From the NCBI GenBank assembly GCA_964402405.1, contig CAYOCE010000016.1, positions 1-23,578 on the forward strand: a stretch of 23,578 nt of DNA, read 5' to 3'. The first letter of the stretch is position 1. The number at the start of each line of letters is the position of its first letter. The stretch comes from CAYOCE01 sp964402405. Lineage in GTDB: Bacteria; Pseudomonadota; Alphaproteobacteria; UBA7879. Both the position numbers and the translations under genes were made by a program. Of this stretch, positions 15,656 to 23,573 are shown piece after piece. Below the pieces are notes generated by a model. The model searched no databases, had not been told where the DNA came from, and worked only from the letters and a program-made list of their open reading frames with translations.

Positions 15656-15684
15656 TTTACTTTTACTTTAAAAAATGCTATAAT
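15656..15684 (+). promoter_or_regulatory. Extended -10 promoter for the secreted protein gene
   Basis: TATAAT (15679-15684) is perfect and preceded by TGC, an extended -10. The -35 position 17 bases upstream reads TTTACT (15656-15661) and lies within three tandem copies of TTTTAC (15649-15666). The predicted leader is about 30 bases and contains AAAGGA 8 bases before the ATG at 15721. Confidence 0.7.
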
Positions 15685-15720
15685 CATTTATAAATTATTT
15701 TTTATGAAAGGAATAATAAA

Positions 15721-16398
15721 ATGAAAATAAATAAAGTATTACTGACATTAGGTTTATGTGTCACTCTAAATAGCGTAAATTCGATGGCTCCAAACGTACC
15801 AGTAGACGGCATTGTAAGTGCTATGATTCCTTTGAATATAGGATTTTTAGCTGTTGAAGATACGGGAATTATAAGATATGGCCATGGGGCACCTCATCAT
15901 ATTTATCAAGGCGCCAACCCAGTAACCCACTATCAAGCACCACAAACAATCACTGCAACAGTTAATGGGGCACAAAGAGTATTTAATCCTACAAGAGCCA
16001 TCTTGGGAGAACTTAGAGATGGCATAGGAGGCGATGTGGTAGTAAGAGTTGACGGTGGACCAGATAGGACAGTTTCAGCATTCATCCTTACTGGAAGAGC
16101 TGATAATATAAATCTAGATATGGCACATCGGGTTTTTGGTACACAACAGTTCCAAAATATGACAGCGATAGAACCTAATAGGCTACCAGAGGAAGTGCTT
16201 GCTTATCAAGATGCCGAAGGCCTTCATGTTATAAAGTGCCATCCTTATGGTCATCGATGCTTGCAGGCCAATAAAACATTAGGCGCAGCTGGTCGTATTG
16301 ATGGTGTTACTGTAGAAGGTGAAAATGTTAACGTTAACATTCATGGACAGCCTCTGATGACATTTATGCACGCTGATTTCAGAGAATTACCTCTATAA
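15721..16398 (+). CDS. Secreted protein of unknown function
   Basis: A 225-residue protein. It has a signal peptide (MKINKVLLTLGLCVTLNSVN, cleavage probably after NSMA), so it is exported. The mature part is rich in Gly, Asn, Val and His (for example GHGAPHHIYQGANP). It alternates short hydrophobic strands such as GDVVVRVDGGPDRTVSAFIL, suggesting an all-beta fold. Two Cys (in KCHPYGHRC) sit seven residues apart with two His between, which could be a disulfide or a metal site. I do not recognise a family. It has its own strong promoter and ribosome-binding site, and a hairpin follows its stop. It may be a target of the upstream winged-helix protein, which is inference. Confidence 0.8.
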   Translation: MKINKVLLTLGLCVTLNSVNSMAPNVPVDGIVSAMIPLNIGFLAVEDTGIIRYGHGAPHHIYQGANPVTHYQAPQTITATVNGAQRVFNPTRAILGELRDGIGGDVVVRVDGGPDRTVSAFILTGRADNINLDMAHRVFGTQQFQNMTAIEPNRLPEEVLAYQDAEGLHVIKCHPYGHRCLQANKTLGAAGRIDGVTVEGENVNVNIHGQPLMTFMHADFRELPL

Positions 16399-16420
16399 AT
16401 AATCACTTCCTTTTCTTTGT

Positions 16421-16454
16421 TCCCTGATGCATCCTTTACGAGGACCATCAGGGA
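16421..16454 (+). terminator. Hairpin downstream of the secreted protein gene
   Basis: TCCCTGATG (16421-16429) pairs with CATCAGGGA (16446-16454); inside the loop TCCT and AGGA can also pair. It starts 22 bases after the stop codon. A T-run (TTTTT) appears only after a further AAAAAGGGAGGG, so termination efficiency is uncertain. Confidence 0.5.
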
Positions 16455-16528
16455 AAAAGGGAGGGTTTTTAATTTATCAACTTCTCTCCTAAAAAAATTT
16501 TAAAAATTATTCATTCCTTTCAACAAAT

Positions 16529-16557
16529 TTGACAGTCTTCCTATTTTCCGCTTAAGT
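16529..16557 (+). promoter_or_regulatory. Sigma70-type promoter of rimM-trmD
   Basis: TTGACA (16529-16534) is a perfect -35 box; TTAAGT follows after 17 bases (16552-16557), a four-of-six -10. Transcription would start about 20 bases before the rimM ATG, leaving room for TAGGA 7 bases upstream of it. Confidence 0.6.
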
Positions 16558-16586
16558 TACATATCTAATTACAGTAGGAAAAAACT

Positions 16587-17120
16587 ATGTCATCAAATGA
16601 TCTTATTTGCATTGCAGCTATTACCGGGGCCAAGGGGCTGCGGGGGCAGGTACGCCTGAAAACCTTCACCGAAGATCCTCTAAATATCGCCACTTATAAA
16701 AACTTGGTGGATGATCATGGTAATCCAATAACTTTAAGTGGATGTACTCTTACAGCCAAAGAAGTGGTGGCCTCTGTTGCAGGCATTCATGATCGCACCC
16801 AGGCTGAATCCTTAAGGGGCACTCAGCTATTCATTCACCGCAATCAATTACCAGATCTAAAAGAAGAGGATCTGTATTACATAACCGATTTAATTGGCCT
16901 GGATGTACGGCTACCCAATGATGAAAAGATAGGCACCATTCGGAATGTCCATAACTTTGGGGCGGGGGATATATTGGAATTCCATCATGATCAACAAAAC
17001 CAAGAGATCATGATCCCCTTTAAAAAAGAATTCGTACCAGAAGTAAACATCCGCGAAAAATGGATTCATATTGATGAAACCTATGTGGAGGATCTTCTGG
17101 ATTCTGGGGATGATGCATGA
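16587..17120 (+). CDS. rimM: Ribosome maturation factor RimM
   Basis: A 177-residue 16S rRNA-processing factor that helps assemble the head of the 30S subunit. The amino-terminal RimM domain starts ICIAAITGAKGLRGQVRLKT, with LRGTQLFIHRNQLP following near residue 90. The PRC-barrel domain begins about residue 95 (LYYITDLIGLDV, GTIRNVHNFGAGDILEF) and ends at the usual IPFKKEFVPEVNIREKWIHI segment. Length and domain order are normal. The stop overlaps the trmD start by 4 bases (ATGA). The common neighbour rpsP is absent upstream, and a dedicated promoter precedes the gene. Confidence 0.95.
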   Translation: MSSNDLICIAAITGAKGLRGQVRLKTFTEDPLNIATYKNLVDDHGNPITLSGCTLTAKEVVASVAGIHDRTQAESLRGTQLFIHRNQLPDLKEEDLYYITDLIGLDVRLPNDEKIGTIRNVHNFGAGDILEFHHDQQNQEIMIPFKKEFVPEVNIREKWIHIDETYVEDLLDSGDDA

Positions 17121-17833
17121 GTATATGGAACGTCAATATTCTAACCCTGTTTCCGGAGATGTTTCCGGGGCCTTTAGGGCATTCAGTTATTGGAAAGGCT
17201 TTAAAGTCTGGGCTTTGGTCCCTGCAAACCACCAACATTCGGGACTTTGCCACAGATAAGCATAAAACCGTGGATGAATCTCCATTTGGAGGGGGACCTG
17301 GAATGGTGATGAAACCAAATGTCTTGAATGACGCTTTAGATGCTGCAAATGCTGGCAAAGAACCTCTCGAAATTTATTTATCCCCCCGAGGCGTTCCCTT
17401 TACTCAAGCTTTGGCCCATAAATTGGTAGAAACCCCAAACGTGACATTATTATGTGGCAGGTACGAAGGTGTGGATGAGCGTGTACTGGTCAAACGCAAG
17501 ATGCTAGAGGTTAGCCTAGGGGACTATGTCCTATCAGGAGGCGAGGTGGCGGCCATGGTGTTGATTGAGGCCGTTGTGCGACTAATTCCCGGTGTCATGG
17601 GGGGCGAAGAATCCGCCACAGATGAAAGCTTTCAAAATGGCCTGCTGGAATATCCCCAATACACAAAGCCTCGCGTATGGCAAGGATTAGAGGTCCCAGA
17701 AGTTTTATTGGAAGGTCACCACCAAAAAATTAACACTTGGCGTCAAGAGCAAAGTAAATCTCTAACCAGAGCCCGCAGACCTGATCTGTGGGAAAGATAT
17801 ATGAAATCCACTGTTAAAAATCCAATCTTCTAA
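17117..17833 (+). CDS. trmD: tRNA (guanine-N1-)-methyltransferase TrmD
   Basis: A 238-residue SPOUT methyltransferase that makes m1G37 in tRNAs reading CNN codons and prevents +1 frameshifts. Hallmarks are LTLFPEMF, FGGGPGMVMKP, the SAM-binding trefoil-knot segments CGRYEGVDERV and SLGDYVLSGGEVA, and the GLLEYPQYTKP, LLEGHHQKINTWR and RRPDLW segments of the carboxy-terminal tRNA-binding domain. Full length, with translation coupled to rimM. The usual partner rplS does not follow; an outer membrane protein gene is next on the same strand after about 200 bases. Confidence 0.96.
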   Translation: MSIWNVNILTLFPEMFPGPLGHSVIGKALKSGLWSLQTTNIRDFATDKHKTVDESPFGGGPGMVMKPNVLNDALDAANAGKEPLEIYLSPRGVPFTQALAHKLVETPNVTLLCGRYEGVDERVLVKRKMLEVSLGDYVLSGGEVAAMVLIEAVVRLIPGVMGGEESATDESFQNGLLEYPQYTKPRVWQGLEVPEVLLEGHHQKINTWRQEQSKSLTRARRPDLWERYMKSTVKNPIF

Positions 17834-18040
17834 AACATTCCCATAGACTTTTTTCCCAGGGTTCTTGTACACTATAATCTATACTCTTCGGATTTCAAAA
17901 TGTGGGAAGTTAAATGAGGGATCGAGGAGGGATAATGTATTCTTCATACATGCCCGACGAAGATACCCGAAATTTAACGATCCACAGTTTGAAGGACGAG
18001 GAGTATATAAAAAAATAATAAATTATTGGGGAGATATCTT

Positions 18041-18958
18041 ATGGGAAAAACCTTATTTTTACTACCTTTAGTGTTGACTCTTTCTTTTGTACCCATCAGC
18101 CACGCTGTTATTAACCAATCGGATGCGATGGATTCTTCTATGAATAATCCCTCAAATGATAGTTTTGGGGGCAGCAACCCAGATACGGGTGCAGGTGGAG
18201 GGATGGGCAGCAACCCAGATACGGGTGCAGGTGGAGGGATGGGCAATGATCAAGGAATGAACAATCAAATGAATCCTAGCCCTAATCCCAATGGAGGGGA
18301 TTCTTTTTTGGGAAAAATGTCGCTTGATGAACGGGCCCGATATTGGCATATGCAGGAAGAAAAATTAAAACAAGCTGAGGAAGCAGACTTAACAAATCAT
18401 ACAGCTGATTTTGCCGGATGGTTTGGAGGAATTGGCATTGGATATGCCCATGTCAATGCCGCAACCACCACCATAACTCCCCCCAGCACAACTAAAAATG
18501 TAAATGCCTATAGTGGCAGTGGGGCACAAGGGGATTTATTTATAGGGTATGGTAAAGTATTGGATAAAAACCTAAAAAATAATCTCTATAGAGGCATTGA
18601 ATTTCACCTGATGTATAACTCGGTTCGAATGCGTACAAATGGCTTTAAAATACAGGGAGGCTTTGGTGGAGCTGTTCTTGGGCGCATGGGTATTATTCTT
18701 CATAAAAAATTTATGCCCTACTTCCTTTTAGGCGTTGATGTTGATACCTATAGGGCATATCAACCCTCCCGTAAAAATTTTAATACTTTTTCCATTGTAC
18801 CCGGATTGGGGATGGAGTATCTATTGGGGAAATCGTTTTCAGCTAGAATGGAATTTAAGTATTCTTTTGGTACAGCGGCTGGAGGCATTAGTACATCGAT
18901 TCTTACCAGGAAGCCCCGCAAATCTATTCTTGAAATGGGGGCAACTGTTAAATTTTAG
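18041..18958 (+). CDS. Outer membrane beta-barrel protein with a Gly/Asn-rich amino-terminal linker
   Basis: A 305-residue protein. A signal peptide (MGKTLFLLPLVLTLSFVPIS, cleaved after HA) precedes a low-complexity Asn/Gly/Met/Pro region (about 25-90) with two identical 12-residue repeats (44-67). A short charged helix (SLDERARYWHMQEEKLKQAE) follows. From about residue 125 (GWFGGIGIGYAHVNA) onward, alternating amphipathic strands run to a terminal Phe (EMGATVKF), the classic beta-barrel assembly signal, so an eight-stranded OmpA/Omp25-like barrel is likely. I chose the ATG at 18041, which has GGGGAG 7 bases upstream, over a TTG 15 bases earlier. The leader from 17834 has a TATAAT at 17873 without a convincing -35. 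Probably an exposed surface protein. Confidence 0.82.
   Translation: MGKTLFLLPLVLTLSFVPISHAVINQSDAMDSSMNNPSNDSFGGSNPDTGAGGGMGSNPDTGAGGGMGNDQGMNNQMNPSPNPNGGDSFLGKMSLDERARYWHMQEEKLKQAEEADLTNHTADFAGWFGGIGIGYAHVNAATTTITPPSTTKNVNAYSGSGAQGDLFIGYGKVLDKNLKNNLYRGIEFHLMYNSVRMRTNGFKIQGGFGGAVLGRMGIILHKKFMPYFLLGVDVDTYRAYQPSRKNFNTFSIVPGLGMEYLLGKSFSARMEFKYSFGTAAGGISTSILTRKPRKSILEMGATVKF
18170..18241 (+). repeat. Exact 36-bp tandem duplication inside the outer membrane protein gene
   Basis: Two identical adjacent 36-bp copies (18170-18205 and 18206-18241), in frame, each encoding GSNPDTGAGGGM. Sequence identity with no silent differences suggests a recent duplication. The following GGGCAA matches only the first bases of a further copy. 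Confidence 0.95.
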
Positions 18959-18973
18959 GAAACTTAAGTACAC

Positions 18974-20515
18974 ATGAATGGTAAAGGACGAACAGTTATC
19001 CTCTGTATCCTTGATGGGTGGGGATATAATGCGAATCAAGAAGGAAATGCCATTGCCCTCGCAAACTTATCCCATTGGACCTATTTGTGGAATACCTACC
19101 CCAAAACATTATTGGAGGCATCGGGATCTTATGTGGGGCTCCCTGATGGTCAAATGGGTAATTCGGAGGTTGGACATATGTCCATTGGCGCGGGACGCGC
19201 TATCTTGCAAGATCTTCCTCGTATTAACAAAGCAATTGAAGATTACACACTCGATGTGAATTCAACCCTCCTGAGCTTTATAGAGAAACTAAAGAGATCA
19301 AAAGGAACCTGTCATTTAATGGGATTACTCTCCCCTGGCGGTGTTCATTCTCATCAAGATCACTTAATCGCCTTGGTTAGGATTTTGAATCAGCATGAGA
19401 TCCCCATAAATGTCCATGCATGGTTGGATGGCCGGGACACCCCTCCCACATCCGCCGCAGGCTACGTGAAATCTTTTCTAGAAGCCATAACCCCCTATCC
19501 CCATACGAAATTGGTTACCCTTGGCGGACGCTATTGGGCCATGGACCGGGATAACCGGTGGGATCGTGTTCAGAAAGCATACCAAGCCATGGCCTTGGGG
19601 ATTGGGGAAAAATTTCAGGATCCCATTGCGGCTATAGAGCAATCTTATGCTCAGGAAATTACAGATGAATTTATTCCCCCCATGGCGTTAGAGGGATATA
19701 AGGGAATGCAATCCCAGGATGGTGTTTTAATAGCTAATTTCCGAGCAGATCGAGTTCGGGAGATTTCTTCTACCTTTGGTGATCCAAAATTTAATCACTT
19801 TGATAAAGGCATTGTTCAGATTTCTAATGCGGTCAGCATGACCCAATATTCGGATGATTTGGCCCAGCATATGCAAACCCTTTTTCCTCCTATTCAAGTT
19901 AAGGACACATTGGGGGAAATTATTTCAAAGAATGGAGGACGACAATTACGTCTTGCGGAAACGGAAAAATATGCCCATGTGACCTTCTTTTTCAATGGGG
20001 GCCAGGAAACCTTGTTCCCAGGGGAAGATCGCATCCTAGTTCCGTCCCTTAAAGTGGCAACCTATGATCTGCAGCCTGAAATGTCAGCCTCTGAAATTAC
20101 AGATAAATTGGTAGAGACCATTTTAGGAAATCAGTATCAATTAATCGTTGTAAATTACGCCAACGCCGATATGGTAGGACACAGTGGCAACCTACAGGCT
20201 GCAATCAAGGCTGTTGAAGTTATTGATCAATGCTTGGGACGCGTGGTTAATGCTATCACTCAGACAGGTGGAACGCTGTTAATTACAGCGGACCATGGAA
20301 ATGCAGAAGGCATGATAGATTCTAAAACCCATTCTCCCCACACGGCCCACACCTGTAACCTGGTTCCTTTTGTGATGGTTGGGAACAAAAATCAATCTGA
20401 TGTCCTCAGACCCAAAGGAAGATTAATAGATATTGCCCCCACAATTCTAGAGTTGATGGAGTTGCCCATTCCCAGGGTGATGGAAGGCAAAACGTTGATT
20501 GAGAAACGTTTATGA
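18974..20515 (+). CDS. gpmI: 2,3-bisphosphoglycerate-independent phosphoglycerate mutase
   Basis: A 513-residue Mn-dependent cytoplasmic enzyme interconverting 3- and 2-phosphoglycerate in glycolysis and gluconeogenesis. The phosphatase-fold metal site begins with ILDGWGYN (Asp14), and the phosphorylated nucleophile is Ser64 in GQMGNSEVGH. The transferase-domain motifs LLSPGGVHSHQDH and WLDGRDTPPTSA follow, as do FRADRVREI and the late metal ligands NYANADMVGHSG and TADHGNAEGM. Length is normal. It starts 15 bases after the outer membrane protein gene and overlaps envC by 4 bases (ATGA), so it probably heads or continues a long operon. Confidence 0.97.
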   Translation: MNGKGRTVILCILDGWGYNANQEGNAIALANLSHWTYLWNTYPKTLLEASGSYVGLPDGQMGNSEVGHMSIGAGRAILQDLPRINKAIEDYTLDVNSTLLSFIEKLKRSKGTCHLMGLLSPGGVHSHQDHLIALVRILNQHEIPINVHAWLDGRDTPPTSAAGYVKSFLEAITPYPHTKLVTLGGRYWAMDRDNRWDRVQKAYQAMALGIGEKFQDPIAAIEQSYAQEITDEFIPPMALEGYKGMQSQDGVLIANFRADRVREISSTFGDPKFNHFDKGIVQISNAVSMTQYSDDLAQHMQTLFPPIQVKDTLGEIISKNGGRQLRLAETEKYAHVTFFFNGGQETLFPGEDRILVPSLKVATYDLQPEMSASEITDKLVETILGNQYQLIVVNYANADMVGHSGNLQAAIKAVEVIDQCLGRVVNAITQTGGTLLITADHGNAEGMIDSKTHSPHTAHTCNLVPFVMVGNKNQSDVLRPKGRLIDIAPTILELMELPIPRVMEGKTLIEKRL

Positions 20516-21576
20516 AGTATATCCCCTCTCTTTTTTTTATTCTATTTTGCGTAATACTCCTCCCCACACAGGCGGCCGTACAGCAGGATCCTAAATACCA
20601 ACGACTGCAGAAGGAAATGGTTAGTGTTTCAAAAGACCTTCGGTTGCATGAAAAAAACATGAACCAAAGTGAAAAAAAATTAGCCGAATTGGATCAAGCA
20701 CGTGATGAGATTTTAAAGGCTCTAACTAAACGGCATGCTCAGTTGCAAGGATTGGTAACGGCCATTCAACACCTCGCCAAAAGAGGCCCCAGTGCCCTAA
20801 TAGAAACAGTTCGATCCGTTGATGATTTGATCAGATCTGCCATGACGTTGAAGTCCCTTATTACAGCCGTGGTTGCAGGCAATAAAGAGTTACAGCAAGA
20901 ATTACAACGCCTTAATACGCTTCGCCTTACAATCCAAACCGAGCAAGGAACTTTAAAACGCGCGAAAGAAGACCTTTCGAAACAATCCGAGAAATTAGAT
21001 ATCCTATTAACTGAACGTAAAGTTATCTTAGAGCGAGAACGAGAGCAGCAGCGTAAGATTGAAGCCCGCGTTAAAACTCTTGCGGCCCAATCCTCTAACG
21101 TTCATGATTTAATTGTTCAACTAAAAAAGCAAAAACCCCCTACGAAAGCTGTCAAAAAAGCCCTTCCCTCTCCTGTGTTAACTGGATTACAAAAAGACGA
21201 GCGTTATGTGATGCTCCCCATTCAAGGGGAAGTTATTGTAAAATATGGCAAAACCCATGAACTAAATTTGGATGGCGTGGGCGTCGTCTTTAAGGCGCGC
21301 CCGGGTGCACGTGTTCTATCCCCCGTCAATGGACAGGTTGTTTTTGCAGGCCCCTTTAGACGCTATAGTCAAATTGTGATTATTGCCCATAATGGAAAAT
21401 ATCATACATTGCTTGCCGGAATGAAGCAGGTGGATACAGCCACTGGCCAGCAAGTGATTGCAGGAGAACCCATCGGTGTCATGTCTCGCGATAAAGGAGA
21501 CAAGCCTCATCTTTATTTGGAACTTAGACGTGACTCTACTCCTGTGGATCCAAGTTTGTGGATTTCGGAAGTGTAA
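20512..21576 (+). CDS. envC: EnvC-like murein hydrolase activator
   Basis: A 354-residue periplasmic protein. A signal peptide (about residues 1-22, ending TQAA) is followed by a long coiled coil (about 25-200), rich in Lys, Glu, Gln and Leu heptads. A LytM/M23-like domain (about 220-350) ends in KPHLYLELRRDSTPVDPSLW. The metal-binding HxH of true M23 peptidases reads HLY, and the HxxxD region is GVGVVF, so the domain should not be catalytic. EnvC-type proteins instead activate amidases that split septal peptidoglycan during division, recruited by FtsEX. Translation is coupled to gpmI. This gpmI-envC-ctpA order is common in alphaproteobacteria as I recall. Confidence 0.9.
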   Translation: MKYIPSLFFILFCVILLPTQAAVQQDPKYQRLQKEMVSVSKDLRLHEKNMNQSEKKLAELDQARDEILKALTKRHAQLQGLVTAIQHLAKRGPSALIETVRSVDDLIRSAMTLKSLITAVVAGNKELQQELQRLNTLRLTIQTEQGTLKRAKEDLSKQSEKLDILLTERKVILEREREQQRKIEARVKTLAAQSSNVHDLIVQLKKQKPPTKAVKKALPSPVLTGLQKDERYVMLPIQGEVIVKYGKTHELNLDGVGVVFKARPGARVLSPVNGQVVFAGPFRRYSQIVIIAHNGKYHTLLAGMKQVDTATGQQVIAGEPIGVMSRDKGDKPHLYLELRRDSTPVDPSLWISEV

Positions 21577-21602
21577 CCCTAAATGAAAAAGTAAGGCCAT
21601 AG

Positions 21603-22805
21603 ATGAGATATATTCTATTTTTTTTAATCATCCTCTACACTTGCGGGATTAATGCTGCAAGCCAGGACACATCTGCTGAAACATTTCGCCAGTTGAATTT
21701 ATTTAGTGAAATCTTTCGAAAAATTCGAACGCTTTATGCTGATGTTAAAGATGATCAAGTGTTGATAGAGGGTGCTATTAAAGGAATGTGTGCGGCTTTG
21801 GATTCCCATTCTCATTATCTTTCAAAGCGAGCTTATCAAGATTTACAGGCAGCGTTGGATGGGGCACTTTATGGGATCGGGGTTGAACTAACCCTGGACC
21901 AAGGCAAATTGAAAATCCTATCCTCTATAGAGGATAGCCCTGCCCACAAAGTAGGATTAAAAACAGGAGATAGAATTCTAGAAATTGATGGGGAATCAAC
22001 CGTGGGTATTGTACTGGATCAAGCAGCGGGCAGGTTAAAAGGCAAACCAGGAGATGGGGTGCGATTAAAGATTGAGAGAGAGGGAGCAAAACCATTTGAA
22101 ATAATTGTCGTACGGGAAAAAATTAATATCAAACCTCTGAGTTGGCAAATGCTGGATAGCATCCCCTACGTCCGAATCTCTACCTTTCAAAATGCACAGG
22201 TAGCAACCTTATTAAAGGAAACTATTTTAGAGATTCAAAAACAACAAGGAGCAAAATTTCAAGGCATGATTTTGGATCTTAGACAAAATTCTGGAGGATT
22301 GTTTGACGAGGCCATTGCTGTTGCAAACCTCTTTTTAGATCAGAAAGAAATTGTTGAAATTCGGGGCCGCAATAAGAAAAAATTAAAATGCTTTACCTCT
22401 GGTAATGGGGATATTTTAAAGAATAAACCCTTAATCGTTCTTGTAGACCAGGGAACAGCCTCTTCAGCTGAAATTGTTGCAGGTGCTTTGAAGGCTAATA
22501 ACCGGGCAATCCTCGTCGGTTCTAAAACCTTTGGCAAGGGATCTGTTCAAACTGTCTTTCCTCTGGAATTTGATCAGGGGGCCATTAGGCTCACGACAGG
22601 CCTTTATCAATTATCTAACCAGGAAATTATTGAGGGAAAAGGCATTGTGCCCAATATCATTGTTCCCTTATCCAAGCACATCAAGTCAATGCCTATCTTT
22701 GCCCAAAAAAATACGCAGCCAACAAAGAGTATTTTAAGATTAGATGCGGCGCTAGAAAAGGCGATCAAAACTCTACGGGATAAAATGAAGAAAGTAGCGG
22801 CATAG
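21603..22805 (+). CDS. ctpA: Carboxy-terminal processing peptidase CtpA (S41 family)
   Basis: A 400-residue periplasmic serine peptidase with a signal peptide (about 1-19, ending GINAA). The helical cap carries SHSHYLSKRAYQDLQ. The PDZ domain (about 78-160) contains GIGVELTLDQGKLKILSSIE and GDRILEIDGEST. The protease core contains LDLRQNSGGLFDEAIAVANL. The Ser-Lys dyad is Ser287 in GTASSAEIVAGAL and Lys312 in FGKGSVQ, 25 residues apart as in CtpB, with Gln316 four residues on. It likely trims or degrades envelope proteins, often acting on cell-wall hydrolases. TAAGG lies 6-7 bases before the ATG, 26 bases after envC. Confidence 0.94.
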   Translation: MRYILFFLIILYTCGINAASQDTSAETFRQLNLFSEIFRKIRTLYADVKDDQVLIEGAIKGMCAALDSHSHYLSKRAYQDLQAALDGALYGIGVELTLDQGKLKILSSIEDSPAHKVGLKTGDRILEIDGESTVGIVLDQAAGRLKGKPGDGVRLKIEREGAKPFEIIVVREKINIKPLSWQMLDSIPYVRISTFQNAQVATLLKETILEIQKQQGAKFQGMILDLRQNSGGLFDEAIAVANLFLDQKEIVEIRGRNKKKLKCFTSGNGDILKNKPLIVLVDQGTASSAEIVAGALKANNRAILVGSKTFGKGSVQTVFPLEFDQGAIRLTTGLYQLSNQEIIEGKGIVPNIIVPLSKHIKSMPIFAQKNTQPTKSILRLDAALEKAIKTLRDKMKKVAA

Positions 22806-22811
22806 CACAAA

Positions 22812-23450
22812 ATGCATATATTTATCATTTCAGATACACCAAGCGTTTCCAATAATCTGCAAAAGCATTTATCTGCCCTTGCAGATATCATCGTATTGGA
22901 TATAGATGCTTTGCAATTTTCTCCGTCTGAAGATATTGAAAAAGGGATCATTATTCTAAATACGCTAAAGGCCCTAGATCAAGACTGGTTAGAAGATTTG
23001 CATCGTCTGTTTTTTAGATTTCCGATGATTGCCCTTCTTTCTAAAGATCAAATGTCCAAAATCAATATGCCCTATACCTACCCCCTTTCTACCCCTTGTA
23101 ATCTTTCTGATCTTTTTTCGTTAATTTACAATCTTGATCAAAAGATGCATATGACATCAATCGGTCCTTTTTCTTTTTATCCCATTACCAAAATCCTAAA
23201 AAACAGAAACACAGGAAGTGTTTCCGTTTTAACCGAGAAAGAATCAGACGTTTTAGAATATTTAAAAACCAATCATCCCCGCGCCATAAGCCGAGATGAA
23301 CTTCTGAAAGAAATTTGGGAATATGCCCCAGATTTAGAAACCCATACCCTCGAAACCCATCTATATCGCTTGCGAAAAAAACTAGAAACGGGAGATGGAC
23401 GGGATTTGTTGATCACTCAAGATACGAAATATGTCTTGAAATTGAATTAA
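22812..23450 (+). CDS. OmpR-family protein with a degenerate receiver domain
   Basis: A 212-residue protein. Residues 1-118 have the length and alternating strand pattern of a response-regulator receiver, starting MHIFIISDTPSVSNNLQKHL. The acidic pair after strand 1 is reduced to Asp8, the phosphorylation site after strand 3 reads ILNTLK (Asn50), and the conserved Lys-Pro is replaced by Thr-Pro in PLSTPCNLSDLF. Residues 130-212 are a standard winged helix: LTEKESDVLEYL, ISRDELLKEIWEY, THTLETHLYRLRKKL and TKYVLKLN. It is therefore a DNA-binding regulator unlikely to be phosphorylated. It begins 6 bases after ctpA with no clear ribosome-binding site, suggesting coupling to the envC-ctpA operon. 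Distant paralogy with the winged-helix protein at 14662 is limited to the DNA-binding part. Confidence 0.82.
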   Translation: MHIFIISDTPSVSNNLQKHLSALADIIVLDIDALQFSPSEDIEKGIIILNTLKALDQDWLEDLHRLFFRFPMIALLSKDQMSKINMPYTYPLSTPCNLSDLFSLIYNLDQKMHMTSIGPFSFYPITKILKNRNTGSVSVLTEKESDVLEYLKTNHPRAISRDELLKEIWEYAPDLETHTLETHLYRLRKKLETGDGRDLLITQDTKYVLKLN

Positions 23451-23486
23451 TCCACCGCTACAAAGGGGTCTGTGAGTCATCCCATC

Positions 23487-23505
23487 AAAAATCGCTGATT
23501 TTTTT
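23487..23505 (+). terminator. Weak hairpin with T-run after the regulator gene
   Basis: AAAAATC, loop GCT, GATTTTT, running into a T-tract (to 23505). It has the layout of an intrinsic terminator at the end of the operon, but the stem is nearly all A-T, so it would be weak. Confidence 0.3.
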
Positions 23506-23527
23506 CCGTAAAGACTAAAAAATCCCC

Positions 23528-23555
23528 TTGACAAATTAATTTTATGCATTATAAA
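23528..23555 (+). promoter_or_regulatory. Sigma70-type promoter at the right edge
   Basis: TTGACA (23528-23533) and TATAAA (23550-23555) are separated by 16 bases. AAGGA follows at 23563-23567 and an ATG at 23574, so a new transcription unit begins here. Confidence 0.65.
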
Positions 23556-23573
23556 AATGCTGAAGGATAATTT

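Noticed and set aside
17865..18071. A 68-codon plus-strand open frame in the leader of the outer membrane protein gene.
   Set aside because: No ribosome-binding site, runs into the signal-peptide coding region of the real gene in another frame, and looks random in composition.
20512..21576. An active M23 metallopeptidase.
   Set aside because: The metal-binding positions of the LytM-like domain are replaced (HLY for HxH, GVGVVF for HxxxD), so an EnvC-type activator is the better call.
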